NCBI GenBank assembly: GCA_900315575.1
Contig: OMZR01000031.1
Location: 1 to 38,114, forward strand
Source of the DNA: an uncultured Veillonellaceae bacterium
Lineage (GTDB): Bacteria; Bacillota; Negativicutes; Selenomonadales; Selenomonadaceae
Length of the DNA stretch: 38,114 bases
Direction of reading: 5' to 3'
The notes below the pieces were generated by a model. The model saw nothing but the letters and a program-made list of their open reading frames with translations, did no database searches and had not been told where the DNA came from. The translations under genes were made by a program, and so were the position numbers. Every line of letters starts with the position of its first letter. The stretch's first letter is position 1. Of this stretch, positions 31,439-38,114 are shown piece after piece.

Positions 31439-31683
31439 CACGATACCTCGTCTTCTGTCAGGCATTCATCGACAGGAGCTTTCATGCCTTCCCGGATTTT
31501 CTTTTCCATGCCGGGAACAGCGCAGAGCTCCATCGTCGCCATGAGATCTCGGTAATCTTCCTCACTGATCAGCACGGCATTTCCCGATTTCCCCGTGATG
31601 CAGACAGGCTCGTTGTATTTCACGGTCTGCTCGATGGTGCTGAAAAGGTTCTGGCGGAATTTTGTCGTATTCATCACTGTCAT
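31435..31683 (-). CDS. Phd/YefM-type antitoxin
   Basis: The 82-residue protein has the Phd/YefM N-terminal DNA-binding fold (MNTTKFRQNLFSTIEQTVKYNE, PVCITGKSGNAVLISEEDYRDL) and an acidic C-terminal tail (APVDECLTEDEVSW) that would wrap the toxin. ATG 31683 has AAAGGAG ten bases upstream; a second ATG at 31674 is also possible. It overlaps the toxin gene by four bases. Such antitoxins repress their own promoter, and an inverted repeat surrounds the -10 upstream. Confidence 0.88.
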   Translation of the reverse strand: MTVMNTTKFRQNLFSTIEQTVKYNEPVCITGKSGNAVLISEEDYRDLMATMELCAVPGMEKKIREGMKAPVDECLTEDEVSW

Positions 31684-31700
31684 ATGGCATCAGCTCCTTT

Positions 31701-31742
31701 GATTTACGTACATTATAGCGTACGCAATGTTGCTTGTAAATC
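31701..31742 (-). promoter_or_regulatory. Promoter and inverted repeats of the toxin-antitoxin operon
   Basis: On the minus strand TTACAA (31734-31739) and TATAAT (31712-31717) are 16 bases apart. GATTTAC (31701-31707) and GTAAATC (31736-31742) are perfect arms around the promoter, and GTAC occurs on both sides of the -10. This is a plausible site for antitoxin autoregulation. Confidence 0.6.
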
Positions 31743-31785
31743 ATAAACGAATGTGTAGCCACGACATTTTTCCTACCTTCTATGC

Positions 31786-31819
31786 GAGAAAAGCCGCTGT
31801 GATGAACCGCAGCGGCTTT
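31786..31819 (-). terminator. Terminator of the small membrane protein gene
   Basis: A 10-bp stem (31790-31799 with 31810-31819) has a 10-base loop. On the minus strand a short T run follows, 28 bases past the stop of the gene at 31847. Confidence 0.75.
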
Positions 31820-31846
31820 CGTATGCTGTTTTTTATCCGCTCTGCC

Positions 31847-32176
31847 TCACGACGTGAAATGCACGTACAGCGAGACGAAGAACAGCACGACGGCGAGGGC
31901 CATGGTGATGAGGCTGCCGCGCTCGACGAGGGTCTGCTTCTGCTCGTCGAGCTTTGCGTGGCGCTTGGCGTAGGTGAGGATCAGCGAGACGGAGAGCAGC
32001 GAGTACATGGCGCGGCTGACGTTGTCGAGGCTGGTCCAGCCTGCGCAGGTGACGAGGACGGTGAAGACGGTGACGGCCATGAGGACGTAGTCTTTGCCGA
32101 TCTTCTGTTCGGGCGCTTTCTTTTCTGCGGGCTTTTTGTAGAGTTTTTCCTGGAGTTTGCGATATTGTTTTGCCAT
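31847..32176 (-). CDS. Small three-helix membrane protein, unknown function
   Basis: I do not recognise a family. The 109-residue protein has a basic, Lys-rich N-terminus (MAKQYRKLQEKLYKKPAEKK) and then three membrane segments: YVLMAVTVFTVLVTCAGW, AMYSLLSVSLILTYA and LITMALAVVLFFVSLYVHF. A charged loop (KRHAKLDEQKQTLVERG) separates the last two. GAGG lies seven bases before ATG 32176, and an extended -10 is at 32211-32219. A much longer frame continues upstream on this strand, but only as a shadow of the regulator gene. The gene has its own promoter and terminator, and is divergent from the regulator at 32399. Confidence 0.75.
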   Translation of the reverse strand: MAKQYRKLQEKLYKKPAEKKAPEQKIGKDYVLMAVTVFTVLVTCAGWTSLDNVSRAMYSLLSVSLILTYAKRHAKLDEQKQTLVERGSLITMALAVVLFFVSLYVHFTS

Positions 32177-32210
32177 AAGGGCACCTCTTCTTTCCGGAAG
32201 TTTCCCTCTC

Positions 32211-32219
32211 ATTATAGCA
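32211..32219 (-). promoter_or_regulatory. Extended -10 promoter of the small membrane protein
   Basis: The minus strand reads TGCTATAAT about 35 bases before ATG 32176. No good -35 is visible. Confidence 0.6.
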
Positions 32220-32309
32220 TAGTTTGTTTCTGCGTGGGGAGGTCTTGTGAAAAAATGGGCGCAAGGGGCAAAGTTTTTCAGAAAAACCGGTTGCAGTCCC
32301 GGGGGATGC

Positions 32310-32337
32310 TTGCTAAAATGAAGGATACGGGTATACA
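32310..32337 (+). promoter_or_regulatory. Possible promoter of the regulator gene
   Basis: TTGCTA (32310-32315) and TATACA (32332-32337) are 16 bases apart, about 60 bases before ATG 32399. The match is moderate. I see no GG-N10-GC sigma-54 element. Confidence 0.4.
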
Positions 32338-32398
32338 ATGATACAACTAAAATACGATAAAGAACGCTGAAACAAGTGCTATGAAAGGGGAAGTTCCG

Positions 32399-34318
32399 AT
32401 GATTCGCGAACATCGCAGCCGCGAGAAGCTCGAGCGGTATTATGAAACATTTCGAAAGGAGGGGGTGCTTGACCCGAATGTGCATCCATGGATTGCAGAG
32501 TCGTGGCAGCGGAGCCGCGAACTCGGCGTTCGAGCAGACAAGATGAACACGTCGAACCGCCTGTCTGCTGGAGATTTCCATGAACTGCAGGAAAAACATA
32601 AGAATGCAATTGACTATCTCGCGAAGCTCAGCGAGGGGATCCGCGAGTTCTTCCAGGAGTACAACCTCTCGTTGCTCTTGATTGATTCCGACTGCGTCGT
32701 GCTGAAGAGCTACAGCCTGCCATTCTACCAGATGACGCCGGGCGAGATCGAGGGCGTGCGCGTGGGACTCGAGGAGGTCGGCACGTCGAGCATCAGCGTG
32801 GCCTATGAGCACCAGACGCCATTCTGGATGTTCGGCCCGGAGATGTGGGTCGAGGAATGCCAGCTCGGTGATGCGTGCTCGGCACCCGTCAAGATCGGCG
32901 GGGAATGCCAGTACATTATCACGCTCGTCTCGATGGAGCAGGTGCAGATGCCGCAGGATGCGATCATCTCGCTGCTGCTCACGATGAAGACGGCGCTTGA
33001 GTCGCATCTTTCGGAAGCCATTCATACGAAAGCCGAGGAGGCCATCCTCGACGCAACGACGTTCGCAGTCTATCATGTGCTGCCGGGCGGCGAGGTCGCC
33101 TACACGAACAAGCTCGGCAGGGAGCGCCTGACGCGCATTGGCGCCAAGCAGGAGCATGAGACGGGCAAGCGGCTGAATCTCAATGACGTGATTCTGAATT
33201 ACAATCATACGCCGATCGTCAAGGGCTTCCGCGGCATTCCTTCGTATAATCAGGAAGTGACGTGGATCACGCAGGTCAAGACGTATGAGGACATCACGAC
33301 AGTCGTGCCGCTTGAGCGCGACGAGGAACAGAATGTGAAATCCGTCGTCGTCGTCTCAATGCCGATCGAGGATCTGCGGACGCTCGTGGCGCATGCGGCG
33401 GGCTACACGGCGAAGTACAGCCTGAGCTCGATGGTCGGCAGCGGTGCGGCGTTCGCGAGCGTGCGTGAAAAGGCGGCCCGCGTGGCGCGCAACAAGCATC
33501 ATGTCCTGATCCAGGGCGAGGCAGGCACGGGCAAGCAGCGCATGGCGCATGGCATCCATCAGGCGAGCAACCGTGCGGCTGGGCCGCTCATTTCTCTGCG
33601 CTGCGGTGACGCGACGCCGGAGCTTCTCGAGCAGGAGCTCTTCGGCATCGTGCAGGGCACAGAGGTCAGCCATCAGGGCAGGCTTGAGCTCGCTTCGGGC
33701 GGCACGCTGTTCCTCGACGAGATTGAGAAAATGCCGAAGCCGATTGCTGACGAGCTCGCAGCGGCCCTGCAGGCGGGCAAGACGCACCGCCTCGGTGAGA
33801 GGGATGTCGAGCGCACGATTGACGTGCGCATCGTCGCGGCCTGCGACAGCGATCTCAAGCGCCTGACGGAGCGCGGCCTGTTCTCAAAAGCCTTTTATGA
33901 AATCATTTCGAAGAGCGTCATCCGCGTGCCATCGCTCCGGAGCCGCCGCGAGGATATCCCGGAGCTCGCGCGTCATATCATCAGCGAGCTCGCCGAACAG
34001 CATCAGATGCCGAAAAAGGAACTGCCGGACGAGACGGTCGATGTGCTGCGTCAGTATGACTGGCCCGGCAACATCAAGCAGCTCCAGAGCGTGCTCGAAT
34101 ACGCGTTCTTCAACACGAAGGGCGACGTCATCGGGCCGAAGGACATCAGCCTCATGGGCGATGTGAAGCCGGATAATAAATGGAAGGAAGACCGCGATGT
34201 GTTCCTGCGCGCCTGGCAGGCAGCAGGCGGCAACGTGAGCCGTCTCGCGAACCTCCTGAATGTGAGTCGCGTGACGCTCTACCGTTATCTGAAGAAATAC
34301 AACCTCGAAAAGAAATAA
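32399..34318 (+). CDS. AcoR/DhaR-type transcriptional regulator lacking the GAFTGA motif
   Basis: The 639-residue protein has a GAF-like N-terminal region (about 50-210, with LLLIDSDCVVLKSYSLPFYQ and VGTSSISVAYEHQTPFWMFG), a PAS-like middle (about 220-330), an AAA+ domain (about 345-560) and a C-terminal Fis-type helix-turn-helix (GGNVSRLANLLNVSRVTLYR). Walker A is IQGEAGTGKQRMA, Walker B is GGTLFLDEIEKM, and YDWPGNIKQLQ is present. Between ELFG (about 412) and GRLELA the sigma-54-contacting GAFTGA loop is absent and about seven residues shorter. Members such as E. coli DhaR and TyrR that lack this loop act with sigma-70. ATG 32399 has AAAGGGG eight bases upstream. The target genes are not evident. 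trmB follows 12 bases on. Confidence 0.85.
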   Translation: MIREHRSREKLERYYETFRKEGVLDPNVHPWIAESWQRSRELGVRADKMNTSNRLSAGDFHELQEKHKNAIDYLAKLSEGIREFFQEYNLSLLLIDSDCVVLKSYSLPFYQMTPGEIEGVRVGLEEVGTSSISVAYEHQTPFWMFGPEMWVEECQLGDACSAPVKIGGECQYIITLVSMEQVQMPQDAIISLLLTMKTALESHLSEAIHTKAEEAILDATTFAVYHVLPGGEVAYTNKLGRERLTRIGAKQEHETGKRLNLNDVILNYNHTPIVKGFRGIPSYNQEVTWITQVKTYEDITTVVPLERDEEQNVKSVVVVSMPIEDLRTLVAHAAGYTAKYSLSSMVGSGAAFASVREKAARVARNKHHVLIQGEAGTGKQRMAHGIHQASNRAAGPLISLRCGDATPELLEQELFGIVQGTEVSHQGRLELASGGTLFLDEIEKMPKPIADELAAALQAGKTHRLGERDVERTIDVRIVAACDSDLKRLTERGLFSKAFYEIISKSVIRVPSLRSRREDIPELARHIISELAEQHQMPKKELPDETVDVLRQYDWPGNIKQLQSVLEYAFFNTKGDVIGPKDISLMGDVKPDNKWKEDRDVFLRAWQAAGGNVSRLANLLNVSRVTLYRYLKKYNLEKK

Positions 34319-34330
34319 AGGAGAATCTTT

Positions 34331-34981
34331 GTGCGACTGAGAAGAAAGCCATGGGTGGACAAGGCCATCCACGATTTTGATGATTTCGTGTTCCCGAAGG
34401 ACGCGCCGGCGTCAGAGGAGCAGCAGGGCCGGTGGTCCGAGGTCTTTGGTCGCGAGGCGCCGCTCTATGTCGAGCTCGGCACGGGCAAGGGCGATTTCAT
34501 CAGCCAGATGGCCGAGCGCGAGCCGGGCGTGAATTTCATCGGCATCGAGGCGCAGCAGGATGTGCTTTACGCAGCAGCAAAGAAGGTCGCGGCGATGGAG
34601 CTCAAGAACGTGCGTCTGCTCGTTTTCGACATCCACGAGATCGAGCGCATCTTCGCGCCGGGCGAAGTCGACCGCTTCTTCCTGAATTTCTGCGATCCGT
34701 GGCCGAAAAAGCGCCATTACAAGCGCCGCCTGACGTATCGAGGCTTTCTCGAAAAGTATCGCCATCTGCTCAAAAAGGGCGGCGAGCTCCATTTCAAGAC
34801 GGATAACCGGCCGCTCTTCGATTTTTCGCTCAAAGAGTTCGAAGCGGCGGAGCTCGCCGTGCGCGATGTGTCGTACGACCTCCACGCCGAGGGCCGTCCG
34901 GACAATATCATGACGGAGTACGAGCGGAAATTCAGCGGTTATGGCGAGAAGATCAACCGCTGCGAGGTCATCTTTCCGTGA
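34331..34981 (+). CDS. trmB: tRNA (guanine-N7-)-methyltransferase
   Basis: TrmB makes m7G46 in the tRNA variable loop using SAM. The 216-residue protein has the SAM loop YVELGTGKGDFISQMA, NFIGIEAQQDVLYAAAKKV, the catalytic region FLNFCDPWPKKRHYKRRLT and LHFKTDNRPLFDFSL, all in family order. It ends TEYERKFSGYGEKINR. The start is GTG with AAGGAG upstream, 12 bases after the regulator gene, so the two are probably co-transcribed. The gene after it begins 31 bases on. Confidence 0.95.
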   Translation: MRLRRKPWVDKAIHDFDDFVFPKDAPASEEQQGRWSEVFGREAPLYVELGTGKGDFISQMAEREPGVNFIGIEAQQDVLYAAAKKVAAMELKNVRLLVFDIHEIERIFAPGEVDRFFLNFCDPWPKKRHYKRRLTYRGFLEKYRHLLKKGGELHFKTDNRPLFDFSLKEFEAAELAVRDVSYDLHAEGRPDNIMTEYERKFSGYGEKINRCEVIFP

Positions 34982-35012
34982 AGGTGTCGAAAGGTTTTAG
35001 GAGGCGGACGGC

Positions 35013-36203
35013 GTGAATCCATCGGAAGATACGGCAGATGCGGCGGAACGCTCGTCACGTCCCGTGCGCAAGAAATTCTGGCAGAACGACATGGAGGCCG
35101 TGCTCGGCATCATGGCCGTGCTGATCATCCTCGGCATGGTCAATGTGCTGAGTTCGAGCTTCGTCATTGCGGAGACGCGTTTTGATGATCCGTATTTCTT
35201 TTTGAAGCGTCATGTCATCTCGCTCGTCATCGGCATTGTTGTCTGCATCATCTGCGCGCGCGTCGATTATCATGTCTGGCGTCGCTACATGCCGGGCGTC
35301 TATCTGCTGACGGGCGTCGCGCTCGTGCTCGTCTTCATCATCGGTCCCGAGGTCAATGGTGCGCGGCGCTGGCTGCCGCTGCCGCTCATGCAGGTGCAGC
35401 CAGCCGAGGGCGCAAAGATCGTGGCCATCATGATGATGGCGGCCTCGATGGCCGCGCGGAAATACGGCGGGCGCGATGTCCAACTCAGGGAAGCGCTGAA
35501 TCCGCAGACGTTCTTCATCGTGATTCTCGCGGCGCTCGTCTTCAAGGAACCGGACATGGGCACGGCGGCGGTCATCATCGGTGTGCCGATCGTGCTGTTC
35601 CTCGTGACAGCGAAGCTGTCAAAAACGCAGTTCTTTGGCACGATCGCATTGCTCATAGCAGGTGCGGCGGCATTCATCATGGAGCAGCCATATCGTATCG
35701 AGCGTATGAAAATGATGTGGGATCCCTGGCAGGATGCGCAAAATGTCGGCTACCAGACGCCGGAGGGGCATACGGATTTTGCATTCGCGATTTTCTGCCA
35801 GGAAAATGGCTATCTCGGCGCACTCGCGGTCTTCCTGCTCTACACGGCGCTGCTCGTCTATGGCGTGCGCATCGCAAACAAGGCGAGCGACACGTATGGA
35901 CAGCTGCTGTCGTTCGGCATCGTCGTGCTGATCGTCGGGCAGGGCATTTGCAACATGCTCATGGTTGGCGGCACCTTCCCGGTCGTCGGCGTACCACTGC
36001 CATTCATCAGCTATGGCGGCAGCTCTCTGATCTTCACCATGCTCGCGATCGGCATTCTCATCAACATCGGACGGATCGGCGAGCGGGACGCGGTTCTGCG
36101 CGAACAGCAGCAGTATGAGGAAGAGCTGCAGGCGACGGCGCCGCGGCCGCACATCGGCCTGCGCCTCGTGAAAACAGAACGCAGGAAACGCAAGAAAAAA
36201 TGA
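35013..36203 (+). CDS. FtsW/RodA/SpoVE-family (SEDS) protein with a shortened extracellular loop
   Basis: SEDS proteins polymerise lipid II into glycan strands, with a partner PBP. The 396-residue protein has about ten membrane helices and family motifs: NGARRWLPLPLMQVQPAEGAK (split by helices), FKEPDMGTAAVI, MWDPWQDAQNVGYQ, EGHTDFAFAIFCQENGYLG with the catalytic Asp, and VVGVPLPFISYGGSSL. Between GYQT and PEGHTDF the usual stretch of nearly 30 residues (the QS-LxAxGSGG-x-GxGxG-S-K segment of extracellular loop 4) is missing. The frame is intact, so the junction at about 35759 is an in-frame loss. FtsW versus RodA is not decided; the position after trmB and the long charged tail do not help. 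Confidence 0.87.
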   Translation: MNPSEDTADAAERSSRPVRKKFWQNDMEAVLGIMAVLIILGMVNVLSSSFVIAETRFDDPYFFLKRHVISLVIGIVVCIICARVDYHVWRRYMPGVYLLTGVALVLVFIIGPEVNGARRWLPLPLMQVQPAEGAKIVAIMMMAASMAARKYGGRDVQLREALNPQTFFIVILAALVFKEPDMGTAAVIIGVPIVLFLVTAKLSKTQFFGTIALLIAGAAAFIMEQPYRIERMKMMWDPWQDAQNVGYQTPEGHTDFAFAIFCQENGYLGALAVFLLYTALLVYGVRIANKASDTYGQLLSFGIVVLIVGQGICNMLMVGGTFPVVGVPLPFISYGGSSLIFTMLAIGILINIGRIGERDAVLREQQQYEEELQATAPRPHIGLRLVKTERRKRKKK

Positions 36204-36217
36204 AAGGTGATCTACGG

Positions 36218-37525
36218 ATGAATCGTCATATCGCGGGGCTGGACGCTCTGCGCACGCTTGCCATCGCAGGCGTGACCTTCTTTCACATGTTCCCGGAGAC
36301 CGTCGTCGGCGGCTATCTCGGCGTCTCGCTCTTCTTCGTGCTGACGGGCTATCTCCTCGCTTATACGAGCGTGGGCTCGGCGTCGAAGCAGGGCGTGCTC
36401 TGGGTATTCTCGTATTTCGGAAAGCGGATCCGGCGCATTTATCCGGAGCTCCTGCTCATGCTGCTCGTGACGATCGGCGCGTGCCATTTCCTCGCGCCGG
36501 ACGCCATCGCGGCTGTGCGGCCCGAAGTTCTCTCCGTGCTCGGCGGCTACAACAACTGGTGGCAGATCGCCCAGAACGCAGATTACTTCACGCGGATCAC
36601 GAATGCTTCGCCCTTCACACATCTCTGGTTCCTCGGCATCGAGCTTCAGTATTACCTTGCCTGGCCGTTGCTTTTCGGCCTGTACCTTGCACTCCGGGAA
36701 CTCTGCGGCGCGCGCTTTGCCGCAAGCATTCTCTTGTTCCTTGGCGCGGCCAGTGCGGCTATTATGCCGATCGGCTATCTGCAGGGGATGGACATCACAC
36801 GCCTTTACTATGGGACGGACACGCGCGTCTACGCGCTGCTGCTTGGTGCGGGCATCGGCCTCTGGCAGGCAGAGGAACGCCAGCGCCGCCGTTATGCCGG
36901 TGCGTCGTCGATGTTCGATGGCGCGCTCGGCGCGGGCCTCTTCACGCTGCTCACGGCCGAGACGGCTTTTCTCTATTTTCTGCTCGACGGCCAGAGCCCG
37001 TATCTTTATGAAGGCGGCATGGTGCTTGTCACCGTGGCATTCGTCGGCATGGTGACGCTGCTCGGCTCGGACGGCTTTGCACTCGCGGACTTTCTCGAGG
37101 CAGCTCCCTTCCGCTGGATCGGCAAGAAGAGCTATGGCATCTTCCTCTGGCAGTATCCGGTCATCTACCTCTTCCATGTGCGCGGCTGGGACGCTCTGCC
37201 GCTCTACGGCGTCATCGAGCTTGCGATCATCGTCGTTCTTGCCATCTGGTCGGGGGCAGCGGCGGACTGCATCACGCGCCTGCGCCTGCCCGTGCGCGGC
37301 CGCTTTGCATTGCCGCGGGCTGCGACATTCCTCGCGGTTTCGCTCTGTGCGCTCGTGTTCATGGGCTTTGGCTGTCAGGGCATTGCGCTTTCGGCCTCAT
37401 CGAAAGCGCCAGACACGGCACTCCGGACGCAGCTCGCGAAGAATGCAGCGGAGCTGCAGGCGGAAAATGAAAGGCTCCAGAAGGCGCTTAAGAAAAAAGA
37501 ACTGAACGTCCTTAAGAGACTGTAA
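36218..37525 (+). CDS. Acyltransferase-3 (OatA-like) membrane protein, lacking a C-terminal catalytic domain
   Basis: The protein is about 435 residues with ten or more helices. It opens with HIAGLDALRTLAIAGVTFFHMF and LGVSLFFVLTGYLLAY, the acyltransferase-3 hallmark with the conserved His. FGKRIRRIYPELLLML, PFTHLWFLGIELQYYLAWPL and SYGIFLWQYPVIYL follow. OatA-type enzymes O-acetylate peptidoglycan or surface glycans and normally carry an extracytoplasmic SGNH domain after the last helix. Here a coiled coil begins (LQAENERLQKALKKK) and then stops at ELNVLKRL. Codon choice changes at about 37490-37500, so the end looks replaced. ATG 36218 has AAAGGTG upstream; the frame overlaps the ftsW/rodA stop. 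Confidence 0.82.
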   Translation: MNRHIAGLDALRTLAIAGVTFFHMFPETVVGGYLGVSLFFVLTGYLLAYTSVGSASKQGVLWVFSYFGKRIRRIYPELLLMLLVTIGACHFLAPDAIAAVRPEVLSVLGGYNNWWQIAQNADYFTRITNASPFTHLWFLGIELQYYLAWPLLFGLYLALRELCGARFAASILLFLGAASAAIMPIGYLQGMDITRLYYGTDTRVYALLLGAGIGLWQAEERQRRRYAGASSMFDGALGAGLFTLLTAETAFLYFLLDGQSPYLYEGGMVLVTVAFVGMVTLLGSDGFALADFLEAAPFRWIGKKSYGIFLWQYPVIYLFHVRGWDALPLYGVIELAIIVVLAIWSGAAADCITRLRLPVRGRFALPRAATFLAVSLCALVFMGFGCQGIALSASSKAPDTALRTQLAKNAAELQAENERLQKALKKKELNVLKRL

Positions 37526-37549
37526 GGTCAATAAGAAGGAGGATCTTAA

Positions 37550-37942
37550 ATGGGCATTTTATTTGGGGTATTCGGTGTGATTATGATGGTTCCCGTTGTG
37601 ATGTTTATTACCATGTGCATGGCAAACATTGTTCTTGTGGACAGCCTGATTGCCGCCCTTACCTGCGGCGGACTGGCCGGCAGCATCATGCATCTGCACC
37701 CGGCCATCTGCATCCTGATCGGGTTTGCCGCTTTTTGCTTAGTGACGTATCTTTCCCTTCAGGATAAGGGATTTAAGGTACTTGCCGCTGCAGCGACCAT
37801 CTCCTGGGCATACATTGCGGGATTTCTTGTCAATGATCTTACCGGCGGCGACCGGATCTGGACTTATTTCACGTTCCTGATCACCGCCGGCATCGTCTGG
37901 ATGCTGCATATGAACGTAAGGATCATGATCGGAAGCCGGTGA
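37550..37942 (+). CDS. Small membrane protein, unknown function, of different codon usage
   Basis: I do not recognise a family. The 130-residue protein is almost all membrane helix, about four segments (GILFGVFGVIMMVPVVMFI, SLIAALTCGGLAGSIM, AICILIGFAAFCLVTYLSL, YFTFLITAGIVWMLHM), with a basic end RIMIGSR. AAGGAGG lies seven bases before the ATG. Its codons use more T/A-ending and AGG/CGG forms than the rest of the window, where C/G-ending codons dominate. It therefore comes from a different source, by transfer or by contig joining. A terminator follows. Confidence 0.75.
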   Translation: MGILFGVFGVIMMVPVVMFITMCMANIVLVDSLIAALTCGGLAGSIMHLHPAICILIGFAAFCLVTYLSLQDKGFKVLAAAATISWAYIAGFLVNDLTGGDRIWTYFTFLITAGIVWMLHMNVRIMIGSR

Positions 37943-37960
37943 TTATAAGGCTTTTGATTT

Positions 37961-37990
37961 GGCTCCCTCCTGCAGGGAGCCTTATTTTTA
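37961..37990. terminator. Terminator between converging genes at the right end
   Basis: An 8-bp stem GGCTCCCT/AGGGAGCC (37961-37968 with 37974-37981) has a 5-base loop and is followed by TTATTTTT on the plus strand. The minus-strand side is less T-rich. Confidence 0.85.
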
Positions 37991-38114
37991 CTGATCCATG
38001 GAAAACAAATTCAGCTGCTCGGCCTGGGCATATTTTTCTTCGACCGTCATATCTTCGTTTTCTTCTTCCTCATCCGCTCTTGCTGCCTGGACAGCTGCCT
38101 CCGGCGGAAGAAGA
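37988..38114 (-). CDS. C-terminal end of an unidentified minus-strand gene (partial)
   Basis: The minus frame is open from the window edge to TAA at 37988-37990 and encodes 41 residues. They include an acidic patch ARADEEEENEDMTVEEKY and end QAEQLNLFSMDQ. QLNLF fits the beta-clamp-binding pattern QLxLF found near the ends of Y-family polymerases, MutS and other replication or repair proteins. This is only suggestive, and the protein itself cannot be named from the tail. Confidence 0.5.
   Translation of the reverse strand, partial: LLPPEAAVQAARADEEEENEDMTVEEKYAQAEQLNLFSMDQ

Noticed and set aside
31847..33208. Long minus-strand frame joining the small membrane protein to sequence opposite the regulator gene
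   Set aside because: Only the last 109 codons have a ribosome site, promoter and sensible composition; the rest is antisense to the AAA+ regulator.

Overview
The window reads as chromosome of a diderm Firmicute (class Negativicutes), most likely Selenomonadaceae near Selenomonas or Mitsuokella. Genus is inference. The grounds are GC-rich genes with Gram-positive style AGGAGG ribosome sites and many TTG/GTG starts, combined with a full outer-membrane biogenesis block (Mla, TolC, TamB, BamA, Skp/OmpH, LpxD, LpxL). I see no rRNA, tRNA, CRISPR array or complete insertion sequence.

Layout. 1-6.4 kb, minus strand: the 5' part of a PTS permease of the MurP type, murQ, two LctP-family lactate permease genes (the second damaged at its 5' end), and threonine ammonia-lyase. 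6.5-8.5 kb, plus: two UspA proteins and a PAS-like/degenerate GGDEF protein. 8.6-9.3 kb, minus: RNase H with a viroplasmin domain. 9.4-11.3 kb: an LTA-synthase-like sulfatase-fold membrane enzyme. 11.4-20.5 kb: mlaE-mlaF-mlaD-tolC-tamB, tightly packed behind one good promoter, followed by a sigma-70 family factor and a single-TM Ala/Pro-rich protein. 22.1-29.8 kb: bamA, a second outer-membrane barrel candidate, three different Skp-like proteins, lpxD and an LpxL-type acyltransferase. 30-31.7 kb: an FkbM methyltransferase bracketed by two copies of the same hairpin, then a YoeB/YefM-type toxin-antitoxin pair. 31.8-37.5 kb: a small membrane protein, an AcoR/DhaR-type regulator without the GAFTGA motif, trmB, an FtsW/RodA protein and an acyltransferase that lacks the usual C-terminal part. 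The last ~600 bases differ in codon use and hold an unrelated small membrane protein and the tail of a minus-strand gene.

How the genes work together. The 11.4-29.8 kb block is an envelope-building locus. MlaEF is an inner-membrane lipid ABC transporter. MlaD carries an MCE domain, a long helical stretch and its own C-terminal outer-membrane-like barrel, so one protein could bridge the periplasm, as reported for Veillonella parvula. TamB is a second candidate lipid bridge. BamA and the Skp-like proteins would insert and chaperone the barrels, and LpxD/LpxL make and acylate lipid A.

Most notable: the one-protein lipid bridge operon; a shared operator-like inverted repeat over both lactate permease promoters; a 23-bp inverted repeat spanning the lldP2 promoter and ribosome site; three genes (lldP2, the second skp-like gene, ftsW/rodA) that each appear to lack a short internal segment; a GC-rich palindromic repeat read in the same frame into two proteins; and a sequence-composition break at the right end.
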